This document shows, piece by piece, positions 8,280-20,454 of a DNA stretch of 64,000 nucleotides (position 1 is the first letter of the stretch; every line of letters starts with the position of its first letter). The notes beneath the pieces are model-generated. The model worked only from the letters and a program-made list of their open reading frames with translations, was not told the DNA's origin and did no database searches. Source of the stretch: Anisodus tanguticus (lineage: Eukaryota > Streptophyta > Magnoliopsida > Solanales > Solanaceae); NCBI GenBank assembly GCA_034509755.1, contig CM067559.1, forward strand, positions 20,938,501-21,002,500. Direction: 5' to 3'. The position numbers and the translations under genes were made by a program.

Positions 8280-10807
8280 TGTAAACCCCGTACTTTCGGG
8301 TAATAGTTGAGCACCTAAGCGTAGGGAAGTAGACCCGGACCCCGAGAAATTTATGTTATACTTGCGTATACTAATAAGGAAATTAGTATATAAAAGGATG
8401 TGATCCCAAAATAATTTTGGATTTCACAAGTGTGGCGACGGGAATTAATAATAATAATTGTATATCCCCGAAGAGGTTATGGACTAGTGTCATATTACAA
8501 GAATTATGACATTGAGTATAAGAAAGTTTTATAAGTCGTTAGGATTTAAGTAAATGGAGATCGGGAATTTAATTGTGTGTATAATTAATTAATTGTGAGA
8601 TTAATTAATTATAGTCGGGAAGACAATAGGAATTAATAATAATAATTGTATATCCCCGAAGAGGTTATGGACTAGTGTCATATTACAAGAATTATGACAT
8701 TGAGTATAAGAAAGTTTTATAAGTCGTTAGGATTTAAGTAAATGGAGATCGGGAATTTAATTGTGTGTATAATTAATTAATTGTGAGATTAATTAATTAT
8801 AGTCGTGAAGACAATATATAGTGGGACATTACGTGTAGCACTAAAATGTACCATCACGCTGACTAAGCCTTATAAACATCGGTGGCAGCTTAGGGAGTTC
8901 ACAGCAACTCCAAACATTCATCTCTTTTCCATTGATAAACAACCTTCACCTTCCTCAAAGCTTCTGTAGAAATCATTCCCTGGAGGAGAAATTGTCACAC
9001 TTCTATCAGAAAGAGGAAATATCAGTTGGTGGGTTCTCTGAAAATTCTCGGTCGAATTTTGGGGAGTTTCCGCAAGCTTCTGCTCACCGAAAGGGGAAAC
9101 GTTCATGATGTTCTGGGCCTTGGTCCAGCAAAATTAAACCCTTGAAACAAGCTTGGACGCTCAGAAATCAAGCACATGCCTTGAGTTCGAGAAGCCCTAG
9201 CTCAAGTCGATTTTGGGGGTTCTGTTTCTGTTTATCGGAAGCTGTTTGGGGTGAAAGCTTTTCCGACGACGCTCGTCACTGCGCTTAAAGGAGGTAATCT
9301 TCCTTGTTCTTAAAGTTTATACAAGTTCAGAACTTGATTCTTGTCATTAGCTCTAAAATGATTATCGAAAATGCTAAGTTTGGGCTGGGTGTTGTCGGGA
9401 CAGTCGTAATTGTAAGGTATTGGGTTGCATGTGAAATTGTTGGTAATGTTTTGGATATTATAGCAGTAAGAAGAAGGATTAAGAGGGCTGGGTGTTTTTC
9501 TATATGCATAGATTTTGACATAGAAGAAGTATAGATTCTACGCGTATAAAGTATTCGCTAGAATGTCTCAATGAAGCAATTTTTAGTATATTCATCCGAT
9601 TATGATGTAAATCGTTCATATGGTGTAGATAATCGTTCATAGAGGTTACGAGGATCCGCAGAACTTAGATAATTTCGACAACAAGGTATGCAAGGCTCTT
9701 TAATTCTTTTGGCATAATTCTATGTGCGAAACGTAACCAACGTGTTGCTACATAAATTACTATACTCTTAGTAGTTAGGAGTTATCAAGTGATCGACTCC
9801 TATGTTGAAAGAATACCCAAGTATATTTCTAAGACCTTAATAAGGCACACCGGAAGAGATGTTGATGTTCCCACTGTTAACCAAAAGTGTAAAGGATATT
9901 ATGTCACTACGAATGATTTATTATTATTCATGCATTTCATTTGCATTGCATTCATATGTTACCATGGACCACTTGTGCTATGCACGTTACTATATGGTAA
10001 ATATTATATATATATGTATGGGAATTGGGGAAAGGGAAAAAGGCGTTATATACGCACACCACCTACAGCTGGTATAGACTATCACAAAAGAGCCCGAAGA
10101 GGCCAATATGATGTGATGCCCTTGTGTGGCGATATAACCTGATTCCCACAGAGGCGGTTATAGGAGGATTCCTGTGTGGACATTAGTATACCGCATTTGC
10201 ATTGTACATACATTCATTAATCATTATATGGTATGATGCCCACAGAGGCTGTCATGGTAAGGAAGATGCCCGAAGAGGCTGATGTATATGTATACTGCAT
10301 TGTGCATAACATTTAGGCATGTGTATTAGGGACCTCAGAGGCATTTACTAATGTTCAACTGTTTCTGTTTCAGACTATGATATATCTCTGCTATGTTATT
10401 TCTTATGCCTGACATACTCAGTACATCAGTCGTACTGACGTCCCTTTTGTCGGGGGACGCTGCGTTTTATGCCCGTAGGTTCATATTGAGAGAGTGACAG
10501 TTCGCCCTAGTGGGTTGCTGGTTCAACTGGTATTTGGAGTGCTCAATTCATTTCGGAGTCGCGGTCTGGTCGTGGTATGTTTTACTCTTTAGAGGCTTGT
10601 AGATATGTGTCATGTGGTTAGTTGTCATGTATGGCCTTGTCGGCCTTGGTATATAAACGTATAAGTTGGGGCTTTTGGGTTGGAACTTTATATAATCTAT
10701 TACGGCTCAGTCTGTATCTAAATATGATTAAGGGGAATAATGTATTTGTGGTGCCCGGTGGGTAGGGTCCGGGTGCCCGTCGCAGCCCTCCAGTTTGGGT
10801 CGTGACA
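8280..10807 (+). repeat. LTR-A1 of LARD-A (2528 bp)
   Basis: It begins TGTAAACCCC and ends GGTCGTGACA, and aligns along its length with 14941-17264. It is about 200 bp longer, almost all from a 188-bp tandem duplication at 8441-8816. Short ORFs inside it also occur in the other LTR and are not genes. Around 10080-10350 words like gcccgaagaggc and gcccacagaggc recur several times. Confidence 0.85.
8441..8816 (+). repeat. 188-bp tandem duplication in LTR-A1
   Basis: The unit starting ggaattaataataataatt at 8441 starts again at 8629, and the two copies are almost identical. LTR-A2 has a single copy at about 15106-15290, so the duplication is specific to this LTR. Confidence 0.9.
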
Positions 10808-10811
10808 AACT

Positions 10812-10823
10812 TGGTATCAGAGC
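10812..10823 (+). other. Primer-binding site of LARD-A
   Basis: TGGTATCAGAGC starts 4 bp after the LTR end. This is the standard initiator-methionine tRNA complement. Confidence 0.9.
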
Positions 10824-11025
10824 ATGTCTATCCTAGGGAGTCTGCAAGCATTGTCTAGTAGAGTCTTGGTTATAGGTGTGTTACGCACCACACTTATAAG
10901 TAGGAGGCTACAAGGCATTTAGGAATGTCTCTGTCTTTCATAATTTAGATCGTTCTATTGAGCGGAATCGTAAGAGTATTTGTTCCTAATCTAATTTTCT
11001 CCTTTGAACTGCAGTAACATCTACG

Positions 11026-11516
11026 ATGAGAAACACCTCGGATAATAAGGATGCGGGTATTGTCGCAAGACATAATGTTAGACAGATACCACCCGCTGGC
11101 ACGGGTTGGAGGGTTACGGAAATTGAAAGAAGAGAGGTGAGTTATACTATGGACTCAGATCCATCAGAAATCATGGAGTCTATAGAGGAGGATCCATATG
11201 AAGATCCCTATGAGTCACCCGCTCGAACACCCTCAGTTTTTCCAACGGGAAGTGGGTGAGGGAAGTTCCGACTTTACTAAGGACTTTAGTGCTAGTGTCG
11301 GGCCCCACTCACCATAGGATAGGTGAAACAACACAGGGACGGGTACAACCGAAGTTTCCTCAGACATCACGCTATGACCGGGTAGGCATATCGCTTAATG
11401 ACCCCGACCCTTCTGAGATTCCGGATAGTCCTCAATCTTGGGGTCTGTTAATCGGGGCTCGCCGGTCCATGTTATTGGATACGCACTGGAGGAGGGAAGG
11501 AGGCAAGCCAGGGTGA
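11026..11516 (+). pseudogene. LARD-A short gag-like ORF, frameshifted
   Basis: The first part (11026-11259) starts MRNTSDNKDAGIVARHNVRQ and contains VSYTMDSDPSEIMESIEEDP and ESPARTPSVFP. The second part (11256-11516), in another frame, continues with VSGPTHH, NDPDPSEIPDSPQSWG and ARRSMLLDT. Together they match the single 184-residue ORF of LARD-B (42099-42653), so one frameshift near 11256 broke this copy. The product is acidic and proline-rich, with no zinc knuckle, no membrane segment and no recognisable enzyme motif. Its position just after the leader fits a shortened gag N terminus, but I do not recognise the family. Confidence 0.55.
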
Positions 11517-11639
11517 GGCGAAGTATTAGTAAGGATAAGAGAATTCCACTTCGAAGTGTGTCGGATCGAGATTCGCATATAGGATCAAGATAGGATAGTG
11601 CAGAGACAAGGATATTTGAGCCTATAGACCATTCCAACA

Positions 11640-14600
11640 AAGGCTGAACTTAGTTTCCTCTATATAAGAATAAGATATTTTATGTTTGATCTTGGTTAAA
11701 GTGTGTGGTATAAGTGATGGTTGTGAATTATGAATATTATCTAAACACTTCTTCTTAAAACTATTTTGAGTCTGTTTTACTAATTCAGGGGAGTTGGTAT
11801 CTGTTGTAACCTGGTTCAAATATGTTGCAGTTTAGGTTGTCTGTCTTAGAACCTTACTTATATTTATGAAGGAAATGTCCTCTATATGCATTAATATGAT
11901 CTTGCCTTGTTTAATGCTTGTGTATTCCTACTAAAACTATCAGTTGAAAGATTAATTGCTTAACTCAACATCTGATTAGGTGGAGGCCTAATATTTGAAT
12001 CACTTTAGTCAATTTTTACTTAATTAAATTTGGAAGTTGTAAGTTGCCTATGTTCTGTTGTCCTGTTTGAGAAACAAGTGAGTTGAGTCATATCTGCTTG
12101 ATTGACCCTTATTTGGAATATGTATTAATTAGTATGTAGGCTGGTTGTGCTTAAAATAATGTTAATATGATAATTTGGGAGCTTGTTAAATTAGATAAAA
12201 CTAACTTAATCTGACACATGTTGATTAAAATGTCGTGATAGTATAAACTGACATGTGTAGCTAAAATAAAGTCTGGTGTGCTAATTTCAGACTTGTACAT
12301 GGACAATATCAGTTAATTTCATACCTAGATATTGTTAACTTCAAGGTAGTGCAAGCATATGTGATTGTTTGAACTGACCAAGATAATATTCCTAACCTGT
12401 TTGGTTGAGAACTGGTTTTAGTTATGTACGGTCTGTTTGAATTCATATGAGGATCAATGTACATGTTTATGGTCTGTTTTAGCTATGTGTGGATTGCTAA
12501 GTCTTAGTAATTGTCTAGAAGCATGTGTTGATAATTTGGAAAGATATTTAAGCTATTTGACTGCCTTAAAAAAAAAAGACAGGTTAGGTGTGTATTTGTT
12601 GTGTCTATGTTCTTTTAACTTGGACTTTATGTGGTCTGAACTTTAAAGAATGTTTTGTGCTAAGTTGAGAACCATATGAACTGATGACATGATTCCAGGT
12701 TCAGATGTTGCCTTTGTGATCTGGCTAAAACATGTATAGATAAATGCATGGTTCCATACATCTATTGTTTGACAGTCCTGGAGGGATAGTGAACTTGTCT
12801 AGGTTTGAAATAACTCACACTTAGTTAAATGATTGTCTGGGTTAAAAAAAAATTAAACTTTGAAAGGCCTGTCTATGCTTGTCATATGTTAGTGAGTTTG
12901 CCTTGGTTATGTTCTCTGCTCTTAAGTCATGTTTATCTGCAATCCAATCTAATGTTAAGTGAATACTGAGTCTCTTCTTGTGTTGTTAATTAACTTGAAG
13001 TTATGTTATGAATGCCTAGGAAGGAACTATTTCTGCATCTATTTATGTGTCCATGTTATCATTGCCTATGTGTAAACCAATTCACCTAGTTAAATGCATG
13101 TGTAAGTTAAGAATAGAAGCTCAGAACCACTATGCTAGTTGACATATGTTACCAACAAGTTAAAATGACAAACTTGGGCTAATTTCAGCATGTTAGGTTT
13201 GAAGAATTGATTCAGAAAGCTCTTCTGGACCTCTGCAGGATAGTTAAGTCCAAATACCCTGTAATTTTTGCTTATGTGCTTATGTATGTTTACATCTATA
13301 TTTGCTAAGGTTACCAATGCATTATAGGGAGTTAGAGGCTGACCTTAGTGTGTGACATGTTTATATCTTCATGGATAATTTAGTTTCTGAGGCAGTTAGC
13401 TACCCTGCCTGCTATTGTTATGGTTGTAGCTTGTTATCATTTATTACCACTGTTTGGCTGTTGTTTTGGTGTCACTGTTGCACCTTAATAAGAGATATTA
13501 CCATGATCAAACATATGTTGTGTACTGTGTAATTAGTAAGGGACTGAATCTGTGCTAAGCAGGAAACTAACACTTTGTGATTATATGTTGGTATATATGG
13601 TTAGCCATCTCTGTTGAATAAGCATGGATTATGAATCATTTCTACTTGACTGCTTATTTGCATGAAGCAGGTTCAAAGTAACTTGAACTTGTCATATCCA
13701 GCCTATATGAATGACAAAGTATGTGATAGAAATAGAGGCTTACACTGTTTAGATTAGGCTAATGTGGAATTGATTGGAATAAATGCATTGTGTGTTAAAA
13801 TGAGGACTGGATCATTGACCTTTTCACACTCTAAATGAGGTAACAAGTCGCACAAAGTATGAATACACGGACTTAAGCGCATTTAGACACCATGAATTAT
13901 GTTTTACTTTGATCTGTATACCGATAACTATTTTCCTTAGCAACTCACTGTTATATTCAGCTGGTTGCTACACATATTTGTTAATTTCTGAGACATTTAG
14001 CTACCATACTTGCTGGTATGATGACTGTTGTTTGATGTCACTGATTACCATTGTTTGGCTACCGCTTTTGCTGTTACTTGCTTCTGTTGTTCCTGCTGCA
14101 CTTTGATAACAAATGTGCCCATGTTCAATCACATGCTGCTGCCCTCAGTTTGTGACAAATGCTGCTGCAAATTTTGGGCAGGGACAGATTTGAACATGAG
14201 CAGTGGTAGCTGCTGCACTTCAGCTGCTACATTCCTTAAACCAAATGCTTACTTTAGCTACAACCCTGTGAGGATTTGTTTGCTACTACTTGAGGCTGAA
14301 GTTTGATGCCATCTTATGACTCCTACTTCATACCACTTATGGTTGTTCCACTTTCTCTAAATTGTTGTAGTTTGAGGTGATAAATGTTTGTGTTTGAAGC
14401 TGAAACCTGTCATATTTTTAGACAATTTTAGGGCTTGGAGACTGTTGTACCTTAGCCATTAACACCTCATTTTGGGTATGACTTATTGCTGAATTTTGGC
14501 CATTTTGATTTGCCTGCTAGCTGCTGCATTTTATCAGATATTGCTATGTTTTGATGAGTTTCTACTATTTCATTTAAGGATAAAACAGATACTACATTAT

Positions 14601-14880
14601 GGGATAATAAAACAGTCGAAGCATGATTAATTGCACTAATTTGTGTACTGTTTTAAATAACTGTGATGCATATAGGACTCTAAACTAGATGTTAGGATCC
14701 TTTACCTTCTTTGCCTATTGTTTGAATTTAAAGAATGTATAAGATATACTATAGACCTAGGCAAGAATCCACCACCCTATTAACATTCCTTTTAGGCAAC
14801 TACCTAAGTGAAGATTGATTCACACAAGGTTGCTACATACTAGAATCGGAAAGGTGTCACTATGTATTCATTTTATTATG
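11640..14880 (+). other. Non-coding interior of LARD-A
   Basis: Over 3 kb contain no long frame on either strand. The sequence is T/G-rich, with tgctgc-type and cttgttg-type words around 13400-14560 that create spurious cysteine-rich ORFs. Parts align with the LARD-B interior on the opposite strand: for example 14815-14880 (gattgattcacacaa and ggtgtcactatgt words) matches the reverse complement of about 38805-38880. It is therefore element sequence, not host DNA. Confidence 0.65.
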
Positions 14881-14905
14881 ACAAGAATTGGACATGTCAA
14901 TATCG

Positions 14906-14940
14906 ACATTCGAGGACGAATGTTTCTAAGGGGGAGATGA
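14906..14940 (+). other. PPT-proximal palindrome and polypurine tract of LARD-A
   Basis: ACATTCG-AGGA-CGAATGT is followed by TTCTAAGGGGGAGATGA and then directly by the LTR TG. The purine run would prime plus-strand DNA synthesis. The palindrome recurs at the same place in LARD-B and element E and, decayed, in C and D. Confidence 0.8.
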
Positions 14941-17264
14941 TGTAACTCCCCATACTTTCGGGTAATAGTTGAGCACCTAAGCGTAGGGAAGTAGACCCGG
15001 ACCCCGAGAAATTTATGTTATACTTGCGTATACTAATAAGAAAATTAGTATATAAAAGGATGTGATCACGAAATAATTTTGAATTTCACAAGTGTGACGA
15101 CGGGGATTAATAATAATAATTGTATATCCCCGAAGAGGTTATGGACTAGTGTCATATTACAAGTATTATGACATTGAGTATAAGAAGTTTTTATAAGTCG
15201 TTAGGATTTAAGCAAATGGAGATCGGGAATTTAACTGTGTGTATAATTAATTAATTATGGGATTAATTACTTATAGTCGGGGAGACAATATATAGTGGGA
15301 CATTACGTGTAGCACTAAAACGTACCATCACGCTGACTAAGCATTATAAACATCGGTGGCAGCTTAGGGAGTTCACAACAACTCCAAACATTCATCTTTT
15401 TTCCATTGATAAACAACCTTCACCTTCTTCAAAGCTTCTGTAGAGATCATTCCCTGGAGGAGAGATTGTCACACTTCTATCAGAAAGAGGAAATCTCAGT
15501 TGGTGGGTTCTCTGGAAATTCTCGGTCGAATTTTGGGGAGTTTCCGCAAGCTTCTGCTCACCGAAAGGGGAAACGTTCATGATGTTCTGGGCATTGGTCC
15601 AGCGAAATTAAACCCTTGAAACAAGCTTGGACGCTCAGAAATCAAGCACATGCCTTAAGTTTGAGAAGCCCTAGCTCAAGTCGATTTTGGGGGTTCTATT
15701 TCTATTTATCGGAAGCTGTTTGGGGTGAAAGATTTTCTGATGACACTCGTCACTGCACTTAAAGGAGGTAATCTTCCTTGTTCTTATAGTTTATACAAGT
15801 TCAGAACTTGATTCTTGTCATTAGCTCTAAAATGATTATCGAAAATGCTAAGTTTGGGCTGGGTGTTGTCGGGACTGCCATAATTGTAAGATATTGGGTT
15901 GCATGTGAAATTGTTGGTAATGTTTTGGATATTATACCAGTAAGAAGAAGGATTAAGAGGGCTGGGTGTTTTGCTATATGCATAGGTTTCGACATAGAAG
16001 AAGTATAGATTCTATGCGTACAAAGTATTCGCTAGAATGTCTCAATGAAGCGATTTTTAGTATATTGATCCGATTATGATGTAAATCGTTCATATGGTGT
16101 AGATAATCGTTCATTGAGCTTACGAGGATCTGCGGAACTTAGATAATTTCGACAACAAGGTATGCAAGGTTCTTTCATTCTTTTGGCATAATTCTATGTG
16201 CGAAACGTAACCAACGTGTTGCTACATAAATTACTCTACTCTTAGTAGTTACGAGTGATCAAGTCTTCGACTCCTATATTGAAAGAATATCCAAGTATAT
16301 TTCTAAGACCTTAATAAGGCACACCGAAAGAGATGTTGATGTTCCCACTGTTAACCAAAAGTGTAAAGGATATTATGTCACTACAAATATTTTATTATTA
16401 TTCATGCATTTCATTTGCATTGCATTCATATGTTACCATGGATCACTTGTGCTATGCACATTACTATATGATAAATATTATATATATATGTATGGGAATT
16501 GGGGAAAGGGAAAAAGGCGTTATATACGCACACCACCTGTGGTGGTACAGACTATCACAAAAGAGCCCGAAGAGGCCAATATGATGTGATGCTCTTGTGT
16601 GGCGATATAACCTGATGCCCACAGAGACGGTTATGGGAGGATTCTTGTGTGGACATTAGTATACCGCATTTGCATTGTGCATACATTCATTAATCATTAT
16701 ATGGTATGATGCCCACATAGGCTGTTATGGTAAGGAAGATGTATATGTATATTGCAATGTGCATAACATTTAGACATGTGTATTAGAGCCCGAAGAGGCA
16801 TTTACTGATGTTCAACTGTTTCTGTTTCAGACTATGATATATCTCTGCTATGTTGTTTCTTATGCCTGACATACCAGTACTTCGGTCGTATTGACGTCCA
16901 TTTTGTCGGGGGACGCTGCGTTTTATGCCCGCAGGTTCATATTGAGAGAGTGACAGTTCGCCCTAGTGGGTTGCTAGTTCAGTTGGTATTTGGAGCGCTT
17001 TATTCGTTTCGGAGTCGCGGTCTAGTCGTGGTATGTTTTACTCTTTAGAGGATTGTAGATAGGTGTCCTGTGGTTAGTTGTCATGTATGGCCTTGTCGGC
17101 CTTGGTATATAAACGTATAAGTTGGGGCTTTTGGGTTGGAACTTTATATAATCTATCATGGCTCAGTCCGTATTTAAATATGATTAAGAGGGGGGAGTGT
17201 ATTTGTGGTGCTCGACTGGTAGGGTCCGGGTGTCCATCGCGGCCCTCCGGTTTGGGTCGTGACA
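14941..17264 (+). repeat. LTR-A2 of LARD-A (2324 bp)
   Basis: It begins TGTAACTCCCC and ends GGTCGTGACA. It matches LTR-A1 with scattered substitutions, lacks the 188-bp duplication, and has a small deletion near 16735 in the aagaggctgatg repeats. The flanking DNA on the right is the interior of the element C LTR. Confidence 0.85.
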
Positions 17265-19799
17265 ACTTTCTAATTACCAACTTAATATATAAGAAAAGCG
17301 GAAATAACATAAGTACTTAAAAATTGTCTAATCATAACATATATAAAGGAAACAAATCCGAAATTTAATCGCTACAACCCCAAAATCTAGTATGTAATAC
17401 AAGAGCACTAAATCTGATATAAAGAGTTTGATAATGTCTCCCGAATACAACTAAAAGACATAAGTAATAAGAAGAGCATCCAGGGCATGCTGAATGAAGG
17501 CATGCTCAATCCGAACATAGGAAATCCTCCAAATCGGGACTTAGCCACGTGGTCATGAACTGGTAGATGACGATGTATCTGCATCCAAAAAGAATGTAGC
17601 AAGTGTAACTTGAGTACACAATGTACCCCCGTATGAATCATAGGCCGACAATGACGAAATATACGTAATTGAAATAAACATCAAGTTGACTCTCAAATAG
17701 ATCCTATTCTAAACAGTCTAATGAATCACATAACTCACCTTGTTTATATATGAATTCAATATCCAATAATCCAGATACTATAGAGTTAAATCAATAAGAT
17801 TCGATACTCATGATAATCACCCAAGTCTCACTGATCAGTCCAAATCACGTTAACACTTATCAAGAAATCAATGTATATGTGAATGTATGATATGAATGCA
17901 ATGCAAGATACCTTTTCACAACCTAGTATACACATGTTCAAATTCTATGAATTGTGATCCATGGGGGACCCGTGACGTCCATATACCGCTCCTAGCCAGC
18001 TAGAATTCAACACACATATCTGGCTAGAGTGCAGGACTCATTTTAAGCAATATCAATCATTTCCGTCATCTCAGTGTTTCAGCCATCTCATAAGAACATC
18101 CCTACCTTTCTGATTTCATTGGATCCATAACATTTCCATACCATTCCACTTTATATATCATCATAACCATGGGTGTATGAATACAATAATAATAAGGAAA
18201 GTAATCAGGATGTATGAGATGCAATCAAATACAGAAGATGAATATCACATGCTTCAGAAACTCAATAACACGTATTATCACGTAATAAATCATTCATATC
18301 AGAAGAAAATGTGATGAGTAAACACAATAATTATCAACAAGAGCGACAAGCCCACATAATGACGTCAAGCCCAATTAACAACAGTCGGAATAAATGCAAG
18401 GCTAATTCCCCAAATCACCCATAAATACAATTTAACATCGGTACCCACCCAAGCGTTCATCATAATTGCTAAAGTGGGATCCCCAAACACGCCCAATACC
18501 CCCATCAACATTTATAGCGACTACATACTTCTATCGGAGTCTATAAAGATAAATCGTAGACTACCTCAAAGCCGAGCAGGTGCCACGAACCTCAATCCTC
18601 GACGCAGGCCTTGCCCTTTCAAAGCGTCTTGTAATACTCGTAGTCTATCACAGAGGTTCTACATTAATAAATACACTAACACAAAGCACAAAGACTTAGT
18701 CCTTAAAACCAATCCAAAATTCCAACCCAATCCCGAGCCCATGGTGGTAAAGGTCTGAATTTATTACTCATAAAGCATGATAATACACTATAGAATCATA
18801 TTCTTAAATTAATTTGAAAACTAATCACGTGTGGACACTCAATTTCATGATTATACACAATCCTCAATTGTAAACCCTAGATTTCCCCCAATTCCAAAAT
18901 GGTTTTCTAATCATCAAATTAACCTTCATTATACCATCACCTAGCATTATCCAAAACTAGGTTACAATATTACATCAATACAACCATAAATCAACCTTCA
19001 AATCAAGAATCATAAGCCTCTTGTTCTATCATGAACCTAGGTTAGATTCTTCCCCAAATTAGGAATTACACTAGGATTAAATGACCCAAATCATGATTAT
19101 TAAATGAAAATGGATGAAAAACCTTACCTCCAAGAAGAATGGTGATCGAAGACCAAGAATTCTCTCCCTACCGAGCTCTAGTCCTAAGGAAAAGGTTTTG
19201 GGAGAAGTGAAATCATTTTGGTATTAAATTAGATTCTGGAAACAACGATTCCGACTCGGCGAAATCGACACCGCCAAGGCGGATCCCTCTGGCGGAAAAT
19301 CCACCGCCGAAGCAGCCCAACTTAAGACACCGGATGGACGCATGAGCGGAAACGACACCGCAGAGGCGGATTGCCTCTGCGAGAAAAGTCTTGCAAAAGC
19401 GGAGACATCACAATCATAGAAAGCCCGCATCGGCGAGACTACCTCCGCAGAGGCGGCCACACAGAAGCAGCAAAACCACGCTGGTGCGGTGCACTAGAAA
19501 CCATTAACTTAGCAAATTAGTCAATTCTCTACCAAACATCTGAAACACTCCCCCCAAGATACAAATCAAACATGCTATCCCAAGGTAAAAGATGCTACAA
19601 ACTCGCTCACGCACTCAAATTTCTCATATGATCTAGCTAACACATACTTTCTTATGAAATCAACCAAAACATCCAATTTTCACAAATTTATAAATAGAGT
19701 CTTAAAATATACCTGAATGCCTCAGGAAGAAAATTAATGACTCGACTAAGTCATAAATGACCCTCCGGAACTACCGGAAGTGACGGAACCCAGAAACTA

Positions 19800-19990
19800 A
19801 GGGTGGCCAGTGGGCCGGGACGGCCCGACCCGAGCCCGCCCCGACCCCGAGTAAAAAAAAAAAAGGGTAGCGGGACTCGTACTCGGGAGGGGACAATGTC
19901 TCGTCCCGCCAGACCCGAGCCCGCCCCAGGCTCGCCTGCCTCGACCCCACCCCGAGCCCGTCCCGAGCCCGCCCCCGATCCCGCTCGAGA
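19800..19990. repeat. Left subterminal G+C-rich repeats of the hAT element
   Basis: Many copies of cccgaccc, gagcccg and ccccgag occur in both orientations, interrupted by an A12 tract around 19853-19864. The matching array at the other end lies at 23100-23310. In known hAT elements subterminal repeats are the transposase binding sites; here that role is inferred. Confidence 0.7.
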
Positions 19991-20454
19991 GCCCCCTTAG
20001 CAAATATAGCCGTTGCACCAATGACCATTTTAGATTTTAGCCGTTGGGCAACGACCATTTTTGCCTCCCCCCTCCCCCTTAATATTTATTTTAACCCATA
20101 AGTTATTATATTTACACTTTAACCCAATTTTCCAAATATAAATAACTCATTTCCTCTTCATCTTTCTCACAAATCTTCCTACAATCTCTCTAATCTCTCA
20201 ATATATCTCTCTACAAGTCTACATTGTTTACTAAATATTCAATTTTATTTATTCATTTGGGAATTGGGAGTGAAGTTGGCAACTAGCTTGAGGATCTTCC
20301 ATCGAGCAAAGTTTCAATTTTCAACCTCTCGATTACACGTCGACGTTACGTCGGCGTTTGGTACATTCGTTCCTTCATTAAATTATTATTGTCTGTTTAT
20401 TTTATTTAGCGCACTTAATTTTATTATCTTTAATTATTTATTATCATAATTAAA

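Larger units (their letters stand above)
8191..17264 (+). mobile_element. LARD-A: large non-autonomous LTR retrotransposon
   Basis: Two LTRs (8280-10807 and 14941-17264, both TGTAA...GTGACA) enclose a 4.1-kb internal region with a primer-binding site, a leader, one short gag-like reading frame, 3.2 kb without coding potential, and a polypurine tract. There is no protease, RT or integrase. About 90 bp of a second 3' internal end (8191-8279), including palindrome and polypurine tract, sits immediately left of the left LTR, so that LTR has internal sequence on both sides. The right end lies inside the LTR of gypsy element C. The class name (LARD) comes from the long LTRs and long non-coding interior. 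Confidence 0.75.

Noticed and set aside
9304..9534. 76-codon ORF repeated at 15808-16008
   Set aside because: It lies inside LARD-A LTRs at equivalent places and gives no recognisable protein. Repetition reflects LTR duplication, not two genes.
14028..14306. 92-codon cysteine-rich plus-strand ORF with secretory look
   Set aside because: It is produced by tgctgc-type repeats in the LARD-A interior, has no signal peptide of its own and no counterpart in LARD-B.
18474..18758. 94-codon plus-strand ORF with a second copy at 30531-30749
   Set aside because: Both lie in the two LTRs of the Tekay-like family at the same position and have no protein family features.
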